Assembly (NCBI RefSeq): GCF_018998565.1
Contig: NZ_JAHNZO010000020.1
Coordinates: 1 to 64,000 of the forward strand
Length of the DNA: 64,000 bases
Source of the DNA: Paenibacillus oleatilyticus
Lineage (GTDB): Bacteria > Bacillota > Bacilli > Paenibacillales > NBRC-103111
Direction of reading: 5' to 3'
In this document: positions 10,240-19,229 of the stretch, in pieces
How the letters are laid out: each line of letters starts with the position of its first letter
Numbering within the stretch: position 1 is the stretch's first letter
Translations under genes and position numbers: made by a program
Notes under the pieces: model-generated
What the model saw: the letters and a program-made list of their open reading frames with translations, nothing else
Databases searched by the model: none
Told to the model about the DNA's origin: nothing

Positions 10240-10468
10240 CCACCAATTCGCCAGCGCCTATTACTTGCGAAATTGAGTCTTTCATCATGCTGCAAGCAGC
10301 CTTCAAGGTTGTGCCCGTAATTAATTCGGCGCGCAGGTCACAGCGAAAAAATCGATATGGGCCTTCCGTTGTGCAAATGTAACAGCTCCCCCTTTGCATG
10401 ATCAAACGAATTGGAAAGCTCCGGCAATATGACCTCACATTAGATTCGTGCTCTTCAAAAATATTCAT
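10240..10468 (-). pseudogene. Remnant of a 2,4-diaminobutyrate aminotransferase gene (EctB/Dat family)
   Basis: From the ATG at 10468 (GGGGGA site upstream) the reading begins MNIFEEHESNVRSYCRSFP, a typical N-terminus of PLP-dependent diaminobutyrate-2-oxoglutarate transaminases. The similarity then continues only by changing frame: FDHAKGELLHLHNGRP in a second frame, IDFFA in a third, and NYGHN again in another, matching the order KG...NGRPYIDFFAG...LNYGHN of the family. At least three small indels and a deletion of everything after about residue 60 make this a dead fragment. The ABC exporter gene starts right after it. These enzymes make L-2,4-diaminobutyrate, a building block of cationic Paenibacillus lipopeptides, so the remnant fits the NRPS next door. 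Family assignment comes from remembered motifs and was not searched. Confidence 0.72.
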
Positions 10469-10492
10469 TGCATCGCTTCCCCCATCATCCAT

Positions 10493-11481
10493 TTCGGCTC
10501 AGCTAATTTATTATTTTTCATATCTGTATAATCGGAAATACTTCCTCGTGTATCTCTATGGATATTTTCCAAAATTGGGGAATTTTACGATTTCGTCCTA
10601 ATTTGCTCAAGTGCCTTTCTAATACTTTCTATTGGGGAATAATTCGCCCGATGATCTGGCCTCAACTTTTGCTAGGCGATGTTGCGGGAGGAGGTGACTG
10701 GCAAGAAAATGTTGAGCCCACACAGATGAACAAGTCTGTGGCCCGTTTCATGACGAATGAAGTCATAACCTTTGAAGCCCGAATTATTTTTTTCGACACT
10801 TGCCTTACCCCTCACCCTTTCTTCTCTGTCATTAGCTCTTGCTAATACGAACATTGTAACTTCATTTTGTAAGCGTTGTGTTATTTCCATATAAAGTATA
10901 TATTAACATTATAACGGAGCACAAAATAATTACAAGCAATATTATAAAGTTATGGTTTGGTTCGGCTCAAAAAATTGTTTACCCCGGGGGGAACCAAGCG
11001 GTTTAAAAAAAACTTTGCAGGCTTGGCAGAACAATCTATCTGCGGGTTCCGTTTCGTTTTTTTGCTTATTATATTGATTATATGAATTAAAAACCTTATA
11101 ATGCAAATATTGGAATTTCTATTCTTTTAGTCACTCTATGTAAAAATAAATGAGATTAATAGGATTATTTGTAAAAATTCATCGAAAAATGTAATCGCTT
11201 GACTCTTGGATATAGATAGTCTGGAAGCATCCGGCATAGATGAGCTGTACATCAGGATCTGCTTGTACGCCAAAAGGGGTTGTGCGTCTAGCGGACAAGC
11301 ATAAGGACAGGAAGGGATACGGCCAGATTTGTTGATTGCTGGCGAAGAATTTTAAAAAGAAGGAAGGAGGATAGCATCCAGCACGTTTTCTCTATGTAAA
11401 GCCGACTGATTGCAGAACTCGCTCTTTGGAGGTAAGAAGGCTAACGTTCCAAGAATTTTACAGTTGGAGGAGATAACGAAA
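10493..11481. other. AT-rich intergenic region between the lipopeptide genes and P450
   Basis: Nearly 1 kb without a convincing gene. Short open frames exist on both strands but none has a ribosome site together with recognisable protein character. Visible structure: two small hairpins in tandem at about 10717-10765 (CACAGA/TCTGTG and ATGAC/GTCAT), and a compact multi-stem structure followed by a T-run at 10990-11066, listed separately. Promoters for the two divergent transcription units must lie here, but no clear -35/-10 pair stands out. Confidence 0.5.
10990..11066 (+). terminator. Branched hairpin followed by T-run (terminator or structured leader)
   Basis: GGAACC (10990-10995) can pair with GGTTCC (11045-11050). 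Inside, CCAAGC (10994-10999) pairs with GCTTGG (11021-11026) and GCAGA pairs with TCTGC (11026-11043 region), giving a three-way-junction shape; the C and G bases shared by stems mean the exact pairing is uncertain. A T-rich tract (seven Ts at about 11056-11063) follows on the plus strand. This could end a plus-strand transcript or be a conditional terminator some 420 bases ahead of the P450 start. Confidence 0.4.
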
Positions 11482-12720
11482 ATGACAGCAACGGCTTCTA
11501 TTGATTTTTCTCAAGTCAACATCAGGGATGTCAATTTGCTCGATCCTTATTTATACAGCCATGGAGAGCCTCATGCGGTATGGGCCGCACTGCGCCATCA
11601 GGCGCCTGTTCATTGGCAGCAGGTCGACGACAAGTTGGGCTTCTGGTCGATTACGAAATATAAGGATGTTGTGCAGGTACTGAAGGATTATAAGACGTTT
11701 ACCTCCGAACGGGGAAATTTGCTCAGTTTGCTTGGAAAGGATGATCCCTCCGGCGGCAAGCAAATGGCCGTGACAGATCCGCCCCGCCATACCCAAATGA
11801 GACGTGCCATGCACCAATTCTTTACTCCTGACTCCATCCTCAAGCATGAAGATCAGATTCGCCAGGAAATCCGCAAGCTGGTTCTGCCAAGCTTAGAAGA
11901 TGAGGGGATTGATTTTGCTCGTGCCGCGTTTGCTTTATCGATTTGCGTAGGCGGATGTATCCTGGAGCTGCCTTCGGAGGATTGGCCAACACTGACACGG
12001 CTAACCATCATGTCCGTTGCTCCTGAGGATGAGGAATTTAAATTGGCAGATGGCGATATCACAGCGACTTTGCAATTGGCACACAGGGAGTTGTTTGGTT
12101 ACTTTCAAGATATAGTCAAGCAGCGCCGCCGTTCTCCGGGAGATGACCTGGTTAGCGCATTGTTGCAGCTGGAGATCGATGGCGAGAAGATGGACATCCC
12201 AACGGTCATTTCCAACTGCTACAGCATTTTGCTAGGAGCCACTGCTACGACTCCACATGTCGCTAGCTCAACGTTACTGGAGCAGACGAAAATAAATGGA
12301 CTTGAGAAGCTTGCCGCACATCCTGAATCTATGGACAGCTTTGTCGAAGAGGCTTTTCGTTGGTCTTCTCCGGGCAGCCACTTTTTGAGATATGCCACGA
12401 TTGATACGGAAATCCGGGGAGTGCCGATTAAAGAGGGAGATGCTGTTGCCGTCTGGGTAGGCTCGGCCAATCGCGACGAGGAGATTTTCGCAGATCCTTA
12501 TACCTTTAATATGCATCGGCATCCCAATCCTCATATTTCCTTTGGCACAGGCGTCCATCATTGCATCGGAAGCAAAATAGCCAAGCATACGATGACCTTT
12601 TTATTTGATGAGCTTACAACAAATTTTACTCATTTTGATGTGGTTGGCCCTGTTGAATACCTGGGCTCTAATTTTATTTCAGGAATCAAGCATATGCCTG
12701 TACGCGGGTACCAACGCTAA
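11482..12720 (+). CDS. Cytochrome P450
   Basis: A 412-residue bacterial class-I-type P450. The haem loop FGTGVHHCIG places the Cys ligand near residue 361, and the K-helix EEAFR gives the ExxR motif near 289. The I-helix reads LLGATATTPH around residue 250-258: the usual acidic residue before the Thr pair (A-G-x-D/E-T-T) is Ala, which is unusual and hints at a non-standard proton relay or a specialised substrate. The ATG at 11482 is preceded by GGAGGAG at good spacing; an upstream in-frame TTG at 11410 lacks this support. It is divergent from the ABC-NRPS genes, so oxidation of a peptide or fatty acid is possible but unproven. No ferredoxin or reductase gene is nearby. A strong terminator follows. 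Confidence 0.93.
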   Translation: MTATASIDFSQVNIRDVNLLDPYLYSHGEPHAVWAALRHQAPVHWQQVDDKLGFWSITKYKDVVQVLKDYKTFTSERGNLLSLLGKDDPSGGKQMAVTDPPRHTQMRRAMHQFFTPDSILKHEDQIRQEIRKLVLPSLEDEGIDFARAAFALSICVGGCILELPSEDWPTLTRLTIMSVAPEDEEFKLADGDITATLQLAHRELFGYFQDIVKQRRRSPGDDLVSALLQLEIDGEKMDIPTVISNCYSILLGATATTPHVASSTLLEQTKINGLEKLAAHPESMDSFVEEAFRWSSPGSHFLRYATIDTEIRGVPIKEGDAVAVWVGSANRDEEIFADPYTFNMHRHPNPHISFGTGVHHCIGSKIAKHTMTFLFDELTTNFTHFDVVGPVEYLGSNFISGIKHMPVRGYQR

Positions 12721-12774
12721 AAGCAAAAAGTTTTACATACGTTGAACTCTTGGAATGAACAAAAAGAAAAGGCA

Positions 12775-12818
12775 AAAGCGGTTGCAGAAGGGATTATCCT
12801 CCTCAACCGCTTTTTTTA
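12775..12818 (+). terminator. Intrinsic terminator after P450
   Basis: AAAGCGGTTG (12775-12784) pairs with CAACCGCTTT (12804-12813), followed by more Ts; A-rich on the other side so it may work in both directions. Confidence 0.85.
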
Positions 12819-12993
12819 TTGCTTTATTAAAGACCCAGGAAAAACTCGCCTCTTTTGCGGATTCCGTCTTCCAATTATATACAAATATCAAGCCCATTGG
12901 CATGAAGCGAATACGATTGAGCAATATCATCCAATTCTTCTTTGAGGGCATTCTGATATAGTTACAAGGAGGAACTGTTAAGGAGGAGAAGAC

Positions 12994-13847
12994 ATGCCCA
13001 ATGAGATTAGAACCGTGTGCTATGACACGGATTTGCAGATAGAAGCCTACCGTTTTGAAGGGATTATGCAGAAATTCCCCAATCATTTCCATGACTATAC
13101 GTGATTGGGTTTATCGAAGAGGGTCAGCGCTATTTACAGTGTAACCATCAGGACTATATCATTCATCCCGGCGATATTCTTATTTTTAATCCAAGGGATA
13201 TTCATTCCTGCGAGCAGATGGATGAGAAAGTATTGGATTACCGCTGTATTAATATACAGCAGGATCGGATGAGACAGGTTGTATTCGAGGTCACCGGCCG
13301 CAATTATTTGCCTGATTTCATGCACAACGTGATTTGCCGAAGCGAGCTGGCATCTTCATTACAGGAACTGCACCACATGATCTGCGAAGAGGAGACGGAC
13401 TTTGTCAAAGAGGAATTATTCTTTTTTCTGATCGGGCAGCTTATACAGGAATATTCGGATACTTCCGCGGAGGAAACGGGCCGGGAGCGTGATTCCGAGT
13501 TTCAAGCGGTTTGCGATTATATGGAAACAAATTATTCCCAAAAAATCACGCTGGATGAGCTGAGCGGTATGGTTGGCCTCAGCAAATATCATTTTCTACG
13601 CTCCTTCACCCGGCAGAGAGGAATTTCCCCTTATAATTATCTGGAGACGATACGGATCGGCAGAGCCAAAAAGCTGCTGGAGCAAGGCATGGCTCCCGTT
13701 GACGCAGCGCATCAAACCGGATTCAGCGATCAAAGTCATTTTACGAATTTTTTCAAAAGATTTATTGGCTTAACCCCCCGGCAGTATATGCGCATCTTCC
13801 TCCGCGCCAACCCGATGGAGCGCTCCGCTCCTAAGGAGGACGTATGA
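12994..13847 (+). pseudogene. AraC-family regulator with a single-base frameshift
   Basis: The ATG at 12994 with AGGAGG seven bases upstream opens MPNEIRTVCYDTDLQIEAY... and runs to a TGA at 13102-13104 after ...NHFHDYT. The +1-shifted frame continues without a gap as VIGFIEEGQRY, the usual next strand of an AraC cupin (HDYYVIGFIEEG in relatives), so one base, probably a T, is missing at about 13095-13100. Beyond it come the rest of the cupin sensor domain (HPGDILIFNPRDIHSCE) and a C-terminal two-HTH domain ending in ...GLTPRQYMR. A GTG at 13101 could restart translation but has no ribosome site. The stop overlaps the ATG of the EamA transporter, so the pair forms an operon. The break may be real or a sequencing error. 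Confidence 0.85.
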
Positions 13848-14749
13848 CGGATTCCCAAAAAAAAGCCGCCGCTCACTTTGCGGCGCTTCTGACCATATTG
13901 ATTTGGGGGACAACCTTTATCTCGACCAAGGTTCTGCTGGTGGAATTTACCCCCCTTGAAATTTTGTTTTTCCGCTTCATTCTCGGCTATATCGTGCTGT
14001 GGGCGGTTTATCCGCGCTTCTTCAAAATGGGACGCATCCGGGAGGAGCTGCTCTTCGCAGGGGCCGGGCTTTGTGGCGTTACCATGTATTTTTTGCTTGA
14101 GAATATCGCGTTAGTCCATACCTTGGCCTCAAATGTAGGGATTATCGTTTCCCTTGCTCCGTTTATCACTGCCGTTTTAGCGCATTTTCTGCTGAAAGAG
14201 GAGCCGCTGCATCTGCAGTTTTTCATCGGGTTCATCGTCGCGATCCTCGGTATTGTCTTCATCACCTTGAATGGCAGCTATATTTTAAAGCTGAATCCGC
14301 TGGGCGATGTTCTGGCTATTCTCGCCTGTTTGTTTTGGGGAGCCTATTCCATTTTGATGCGTCATATCAGCAAGCTCGGCTATCCCGCCGTGGGCAGCAC
14401 CCGCCGTGTCTTTTTTTACGGATTGATCTTCATGCTGCCCGTGCTGCCCGTATTCGACTTTCGTTTAGATCTGGAACGATTTGCCGAAGGAAGCCATCTT
14501 CTCAATCTATTATTTCTTGGCATGGGTGCCTCCGCGCTCTGCTTTGTGACGTGGAACTGGAGCGTCGGCGTTCTCGGCGCGGTCAAAACAAGCATCTACA
14601 TTTACCCGGTCCCTGTCATCACCGTAGCGGCCTCCTACCTGATTCTGCATGAGAACATCACCGGAACCGCTTTATTAGGCACGTTTCTTACGCTGGCGGG
14701 ATTATTTCTTTCCGAGAAAAAAGCGAAGAAGGCGAAAAAAAACACCTGA
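13844..14749 (+). CDS. EamA/DMT-superfamily transporter
   Basis: A 301-residue membrane protein with ten predicted helices and two EamA repeats (starting [12 protein letters not shown] near residue 21 and [12 protein letters not shown] near 165), the layout of drug/metabolite exporters such as RhtA or YdcZ-like carriers. The tail is Lys-rich ([10 protein letters not shown]). The ATG overlaps the TGA of the AraC gene (ATGA) and is preceded by AAGGAGGACGT, so expression is tied to the regulator transcript. Substrate is unknown; amino acids or related metabolites are common for the family. Confidence 0.9.
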   Translation: MTDSQKKAAAHFAALLTILIWGTTFISTKVLLVEFTPLEILFFRFILGYIVLWAVYPRFFKMGRIREELLFAGAGLCGVTMYFLLENIALVHTLASNVGIIVSLAPFITAVLAHFLLKEEPLHLQFFIGFIVAILGIVFITLNGSYILKLNPLGDVLAILACLFWGAYSILMRHISKLGYPAVGSTRRVFFYGLIFMLPVLPVFDFRLDLERFAEGSHLLNLLFLGMGASALCFVTWNWSVGVLGAVKTSIYIYPVPVITVAASYLILHENITGTALLGTFLTLAGLFLSEKKAKKAKKNT

Positions 14750-14758
14750 CAGGTGTTT
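14733..14758. terminator. Bidirectional terminator between convergent genes
   Basis: AAAACACCTG and CAGGTGTTTT (about 14739-14759) form a near-perfect palindrome with T-run on both strands, between the EamA stop and the end of the convergent AraC gene. The left arm AACACCTGAC can also pair with GTCAGGTGTT at 14793-14802, inside the end of the AraC gene. Confidence 0.75.
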
Positions 14759-14793
14759 TCCCCCATTCGATATGCGAACAAAGGAGAACGGCG

Positions 14794-15750
14794 TCAGGTG
14801 TTCTGTTTAACGTCATGCTGCAAACGGTACTGCATCGGCGTGGTGCCGAGCTTTTTCTTAAACACGTAATGCAAATAGTTGGCGCTGGAGAAGCCGTTCT
14901 GAAACGCAATCTGATCGATGGTAAGCTCGCTCTCGGCCAACTCCTTGCAGATTTGCGCCAGCCGCACATGCTCGATGTACTCGCTGAACGTGCCCCCCGT
15001 CTGCTCGCGAAAAATGCGTTGCAGCTGTCTCGGGCTGACCTGCACCCGCTCCGCCACCACCTCCAGCGTTAACGGCGCCATGTAGTTGTCCTTGATGAAC
15101 TGGGCGGCAAGCTGGTAGCGGTAGTTTTTCATATCGCGGGACGGCAGGTCCCGCTGCGGCGTATCGTCGTATGCGCGCGTCATCCGCAGCAGCACCTGAA
15201 TGATCGATTGCTTGATCACCGTCAGCACGCCCGGCTGATTCTCGTACCAGGCCCGGTATGCGGTCATAAAGCATTCCATCGCCTTGTATTTGTCGGCCAT
15301 CGGCCGCGGGGGCAGCTGCTCCAAGCGGCGGATGCACGCTTCCGCCTCCGCCTGCTCCCAGCGGGCTCCCCACTCCTCCGTCTCTTCCGCTTCCAGCTTT
15401 TGAATATCGATATGCAGACACAGCTCATCCATCGCCTCGAAGGCGTCCGCCTCCTGATAATGCAGGAGACCGGGGCCGGTCAAATACATCTGGCCTTCCT
15501 GCAGCGAATACGGCTCGCTGCCGAGAATGACCTTCCCTTTGCCGCGCGGGATAAAATGAAACTCGAAGTCCGAATGCTTATGAAAATGAACGATCCGGCC
15601 CGGAGCAAAGCTGGTATGGTGAAAATTCAGCATGCGAATGCCGTAACGACCCCATTTGAACTCCACCTCCAGCCGGTCAAGCGCCGTCGGGTTTTCCAGC
15701 ATCAGCTCAAACGGATACGGCCTTGCGCCGATTCGGGACTGGCCGTTCAT
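14794..15750 (-). CDS. AraC-family regulator with cupin domain
   Basis: A 318-residue regulator: N-terminal cupin (HFHKHSDFEFHFIPRGKG near residues 55-72) and C-terminal AraC DNA-binding domain (about 215-315) with two helix-turn-helix units, VVAERVQVSPRQLQRIF and IAFQNGFSSANYLHYVFKK. It starts with an ATG that overlaps the stop of the upstream oxidoreductase gene, so it is the last gene of a three-gene unit with two Gfo/Idh/MocA dehydrogenases. Such sets in Paenibacillus usually control sugar or inositol-type catabolism; the inducer is unknown. Confidence 0.93.
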   Translation of the reverse strand: MNGQSRIGARPYPFELMLENPTALDRLEVEFKWGRYGIRMLNFHHTSFAPGRIVHFHKHSDFEFHFIPRGKGKVILGSEPYSLQEGQMYLTGPGLLHYQEADAFEAMDELCLHIDIQKLEAEETEEWGARWEQAEAEACIRRLEQLPPRPMADKYKAMECFMTAYRAWYENQPGVLTVIKQSIIQVLLRMTRAYDDTPQRDLPSRDMKNYRYQLAAQFIKDNYMAPLTLEVVAERVQVSPRQLQRIFREQTGGTFSEYIEHVRLAQICKELAESELTIDQIAFQNGFSSANYLHYVFKKKLGTTPMQYRLQHDVKQNT

Positions 15751-16766
15751 GACTGCAAATCGCTAAGCCGGCAGGCCGCCCCGGAGCGTGCGGACAAGTT
15801 CGAAGCTTCCATTAACCGCGTCAGGTCCAGCGCAAGCCCGATATTTTCCTCCGCCGTCGTCCCCTGCTGAATATGGGCTACCCACTGATGAAACGCCGAC
15901 GGGCGGCCGACCGGAAGCTCCTGCACCCGCCATTCCTCGTCCGACGCCGCTCCGCCCTTCGCCGTGCGCACGAGCAAACGGTTGTCGTGCGTCGAATAGA
16001 GCAAGCTGCCTTCCGTGCCGTGCACTTCAATAATGAACGGCGAATGCCGGTTGACGAAGCCCGCCTCCACAACGGCAAGCGCCCCGCTCGAATAACGCAG
16101 CACGGACACCACATTGTCCTCGACTTCCCGGCCCGTGACGTAGCCGTAGTTGGCCGTTACGCTCTCCGGCATGCCGAGGAACAAGCGGGCCAAATACATC
16201 GGATGGCAGCCGAGGTCGATCATCGCGCCGCCGCCGCATTGTTCGGCATTGTAGAAATGCGCGGGAAGCCAGCCGTTCGCCGAATGGTCGTTCGGAATCG
16301 CGCCGTTATGAGACAGCCGTGTGCGGACTAGCGTCACCTCGCCGAGCAGCCCCCGGCTCAGCACGTCCTGTACGGCCAGCGTATAGCCTTCGTTCAATCG
16401 CGGAAGCGACACCGTTAATTTGACGTCGGCCTTGCGGACCGCCTCCATAATCTCGTTGCTTTCCTTCAGCGTCGGCGCGACGACTTTTTCCGTAAAAATA
16501 TGTTTGCCCGCTTGCGCCGCTGCCACCATCACATCCCGGTGCAGGTTGGTCGGCGTATCAACAATCACCGCATCGATATCCGGCTGGGCGAGAAGCTCAT
16601 CCAGCTTGTCGTAAAACCGGACGCCCCGCGCTTCCGCTTCCCGGCGTCCGCGCTCCGGCAGCTCATCCCATACGGCCACAATTTCCGTGTCCGGATGCTC
16701 CGTCGCCTGCTTCGCGTAATCGGCGGCATGCACATGCCAAAAGCTGAGCATCGCTACTCTGATCAT
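15747..16766 (-). CDS. Gfo/Idh/MocA-family oxidoreductase
   Basis: A 339-residue NAD(P)-dependent dehydrogenase. The N-terminal Rossmann part (MIRVAMLSFWHVHAADY...) has an unusual nucleotide-binding start with FWHVH in place of the common GxGxxG, as seen in one branch of the family; the Glu-Lys pair TEKVVAP follows near residue 96. The C-terminal domain has the catalytic-type GGGAMIDLGCHPMYLARLF. The ATG at 16766 was preferred over one nine bases upstream because the GGAAGGAAGG site is then at workable distance. It overlaps the next AraC gene by four bases. Likely oxidises a sugar or polyol derivative; substrate unknown. Confidence 0.9.
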   Translation of the reverse strand: MIRVAMLSFWHVHAADYAKQATEHPDTEIVAVWDELPERGRREAEARGVRFYDKLDELLAQPDIDAVIVDTPTNLHRDVMVAAAQAGKHIFTEKVVAPTLKESNEIMEAVRKADVKLTVSLPRLNEGYTLAVQDVLSRGLLGEVTLVRTRLSHNGAIPNDHSANGWLPAHFYNAEQCGGGAMIDLGCHPMYLARLFLGMPESVTANYGYVTGREVEDNVVSVLRYSSGALAVVEAGFVNRHSPFIIEVHGTEGSLLYSTHDNRLLVRTAKGGAASDEEWRVQELPVGRPSAFHQWVAHIQQGTTAEENIGLALDLTRLMEASNLSARSGAACRLSDLQS

Positions 16767-16790
16767 CGTTCCCATCCTTCCTTCCGGCGT

Positions 16791-17873
16791 TTAGTCGAAG
16801 TATACGGCTTTGCCCGTTTTCGCCGATTCGTAGATCGCTTCGAGAATTTCAGACACGACGCAAGCCTGCTCCGGCGTGACGACCGGCTGTTTGTCATGCA
16901 GGATCGCATCGATCCACAGGCGCATTTCCGTATCCGGCGCGCTCTCGCTCTGGCCGTCGTAGAAATCGACTCCGCCGCTGCCGAGCTCGATCTTGTTCAT
17001 GTACAAGCGGCTCAGCTTCTCGCCGTTCAGCCGGAGACCGTCCTCCATATCCGCGCCGCCTTCCGTTCCGCACAAGGTGCTCTTCGCTTCCTTCACATCG
17101 AGCGTATTGAGCGCCCAGCTCGATTCCAGCATGATGGTCGCGCCGTTCTTCATCACGATCATGCCGAAGGCCGAATCCTCCACCGTAAACTTCTTCGGGT
17201 CCCAAGGTCCCCAAGCATTGGCAGCGTTTTCTTTCCCCGATAATTTATGGAACGCCGTTCCAAGTACGGCCTTCGGTTCGTAGTTGTCCATCAGCCAGAG
17301 CGTCAGGTCGAGGGCATGCGTGCCGATATCGATCAGCGGTCCTCCGCCTTGCTTCTCCTCGTCCAGGAAGACGCCCCAAGTCGGCACGGCGCGGCGACGA
17401 ACGGCATGCGCTTTCGCATAGTAAATGTCGCCAAGCTCGCCTTCCTCGCAAATGCGCTTCAAGTAAAGGCTGTCCGCCCGGAACCGGTTGTTGTAGCCGA
17501 TCGTCAGCTTCTTGCCCGTCCGCTTGGCCGCCTCGACCATCCGGCGCGCATCGGCCGCCGTCTTGGCCATCGGCTTCTCGCACATCACATGCTTGCCTGC
17601 TTCCAGCGCCGCAATCGTAATCTCCGCATGGGAATCGTTCGGCGTACATACGTGCACGACATCGATCGACGCATCCTGCAGCAGCGTTTTATAATCTTCA
17701 TAGACCTTCGCTTCCGCACTGCCGTACTTCGCTTTCGCTTCCTCGGCCCGATCGGAAATGATATCACAAAATGCGACAAGTTCAACTTGCTCTAAACGAG
17801 ACAGACTCGGCAAATGCTTGCCGTTCGCGATGCCGCCGCATCCGATAATGGCTATTTTGAGCTTCTGGGACAC
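16791..17873 (-). CDS. Gfo/Idh/MocA-family oxidoreductase
   Basis: A 360-residue dehydrogenase with a classic Rossmann motif IIGCGGIANGKH, the CEKPMAKT motif near residue 98, and GGGPLIDIGTHALDLTLWLM carrying the conserved Asp and His of the active site. It starts with GTG behind AGGAGG (spacing nine). It is the first gene of the unit with a second dehydrogenase and an AraC regulator. The two paralogues may act in series on one sugar, for example oxidation and epimerisation, but that is inference. Confidence 0.92.
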   Translation of the reverse strand: MSQKLKIAIIGCGGIANGKHLPSLSRLEQVELVAFCDIISDRAEEAKAKYGSAEAKVYEDYKTLLQDASIDVVHVCTPNDSHAEITIAALEAGKHVMCEKPMAKTAADARRMVEAAKRTGKKLTIGYNNRFRADSLYLKRICEEGELGDIYYAKAHAVRRRAVPTWGVFLDEEKQGGGPLIDIGTHALDLTLWLMDNYEPKAVLGTAFHKLSGKENAANAWGPWDPKKFTVEDSAFGMIVMKNGATIMLESSWALNTLDVKEAKSTLCGTEGGADMEDGLRLNGEKLSRLYMNKIELGSGGVDFYDGQSESAPDTEMRLWIDAILHDKQPVVTPEQACVVSEILEAIYESAKTGKAVYFD

Positions 17874-17982
17874 TTGATACGCCTCCTATTTTTGTACGAC
17901 ATGCCTTCATAGTAGCATGATTGAGGCGGCGATGAAATTGCAATTTGGCGACAGGAAAAAGTAAGATATTGCGACATCATTA

Positions 17983-18002
17983 AAAATAGACAGCCGTCTG
18001 TC
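17983..18002 (-). terminator. Possible weak terminator after aminotransferase
   Basis: GACAG and CTGTC form a five-base-pair hairpin overlapping the stop codon, followed by TATTTTTAA on the minus strand. Short stem, so doubtful. Confidence 0.4.
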
Positions 18003-19182
18003 AGAGGGAAGCCTCCCGCAAAAACTGGCCGATCCGGCGGACCGCTTCCCGCAGCCTGCCCTCTTCCTGAACGAGCGCGATGCGGACATAGCCTTCGCCT
18101 TCCTTGCCGAACGCGTCGCCCGGAATAACGACGACTCCCGCAGAATACAGCATTTCCCGGGAAATCTGTCGAGACGTCCAGCCTTCGGGAATCGGTGCCC
18201 AGATGAACATCGTCGCCTTCGGCTTCGGAATGCTCCAGCCGGCTTCGTTCAGCCCTTCGATCACAATATCCCGCCGCCGTTCGTACAGCGCTGCGACCGA
18301 CCGGCTTCCCGGCATCATATCCTCCTCCAGCGCTGCGATGCCGGCCTGCTGCACCGCCAAAAATACGCCGTAGTCGATATTGGACTTCAGCACGCGCAGA
18401 GCGCGGACCGCGTCACGCTGTCCGACCATAAAGGCGATGCGGCAGCCGGCCATATTGAAGCTTTTCGACAAGGAATGGAACTCCACGGCGATGTCCTTCG
18501 CTCCCTTAACTTCCAGGATGCTGGGCGGCTTGAAGCCGTCAAACGACATCTCGGAATAGGCAAGATCGTGCACCAGCAGCAGCTCATGCTCGCGGGCATA
18601 TTCCACCAACTGCTCGAAGAACGCCAAGTCGGCCACCGCCGACAGCGGGTTGCTCGGATAATTCAAGAGCATGAATTTCGCTTGCCGCGCCACTTCCTCC
18701 GGGATGTCCTCCAGTTTCGGCAAAAAACCGTTATCGGCGCGCAGCGGCATATAGTAAGGCTGCACCCCGGCCAGCACCAGACTCGCGGAATAAATCGGAT
18801 AGCCCGGATCGGGAACCATCACGGTATCGCCGGGGTCCGTCACTGCCATCGCCAAGTGCGCAAGGCCATCCTGCGAGCCCATCAGCGTGACGATTTCGTC
18901 CTCCGGATCGAGCGCAACCCCAAACCGGTGGGCGTACCAGCGGGCGACCGTTTGCCTGAATAGCGCGCTCCCTTCCGATGTCGGATAGCCGTATAGGCCC
19001 GGATCGTTCACCGCGCGCGTCAGCGCTTCCATGACACGGACAGACGGCGCCCGGTCCGGGCTCCCGATGCCGAGGTCGATCACATCGACGCCGCGTGCGG
19101 TCACTTCCTTCTTCCACGCCGCCATCTCAGAAAAAATAGCCGAACCCAGTTCGGCCAATCGTTTCGATTCCCATCTTTTCAT
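18001..19182 (-). CDS. PLP-dependent aminotransferase, class I/II (DapL-like)
   Basis: A 393-residue fold-type-I aminotransferase. The segment IDLGIGSPDRAPS opens the domain, YGYPTSEGS binds substrate, NYPSNPLSA supplies the PLP-contacting Asn, and HSLSKSFNMAGCRIAF holds the Schiff-base Lys near residue 238. The look is that of the LL-diaminopimelate aminotransferase/AlaT-like branch, but many of these proteins have other substrates. It begins ATG AAA AGA TGG just upstream of the metalloprotease gene in the other direction of reading. An inverted repeat (TTCCGAA/TTCGGAA, 19201-19222) without a T-run lies in the short gap to the upstream gene. Confidence 0.88.
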   Translation of the reverse strand: MKRWESKRLAELGSAIFSEMAAWKKEVTARGVDVIDLGIGSPDRAPSVRVMEALTRAVNDPGLYGYPTSEGSALFRQTVARWYAHRFGVALDPEDEIVTLMGSQDGLAHLAMAVTDPGDTVMVPDPGYPIYSASLVLAGVQPYYMPLRADNGFLPKLEDIPEEVARQAKFMLLNYPSNPLSAVADLAFFEQLVEYAREHELLLVHDLAYSEMSFDGFKPPSILEVKGAKDIAVEFHSLSKSFNMAGCRIAFMVGQRDAVRALRVLKSNIDYGVFLAVQQAGIAALEEDMMPGSRSVAALYERRRDIVIEGLNEAGWSIPKPKATMFIWAPIPEGWTSRQISREMLYSAGVVVIPGDAFGKEGEGYVRIALVQEEGRLREAVRRIGQFLREASL

Positions 19183-19229
19183 CTATGCGTTACCTCGTTT
19201 TCCTTCCGAACGCCGATTCGGAATGTTGA

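Noticed and set aside
10672-10890. 72-codon minus-strand frame and overlapping 95-codon plus-strand frame upstream of P450
   Set aside because: Neither has a ribosome site with proper spacing plus a recognisable protein; the region shows only small hairpins.
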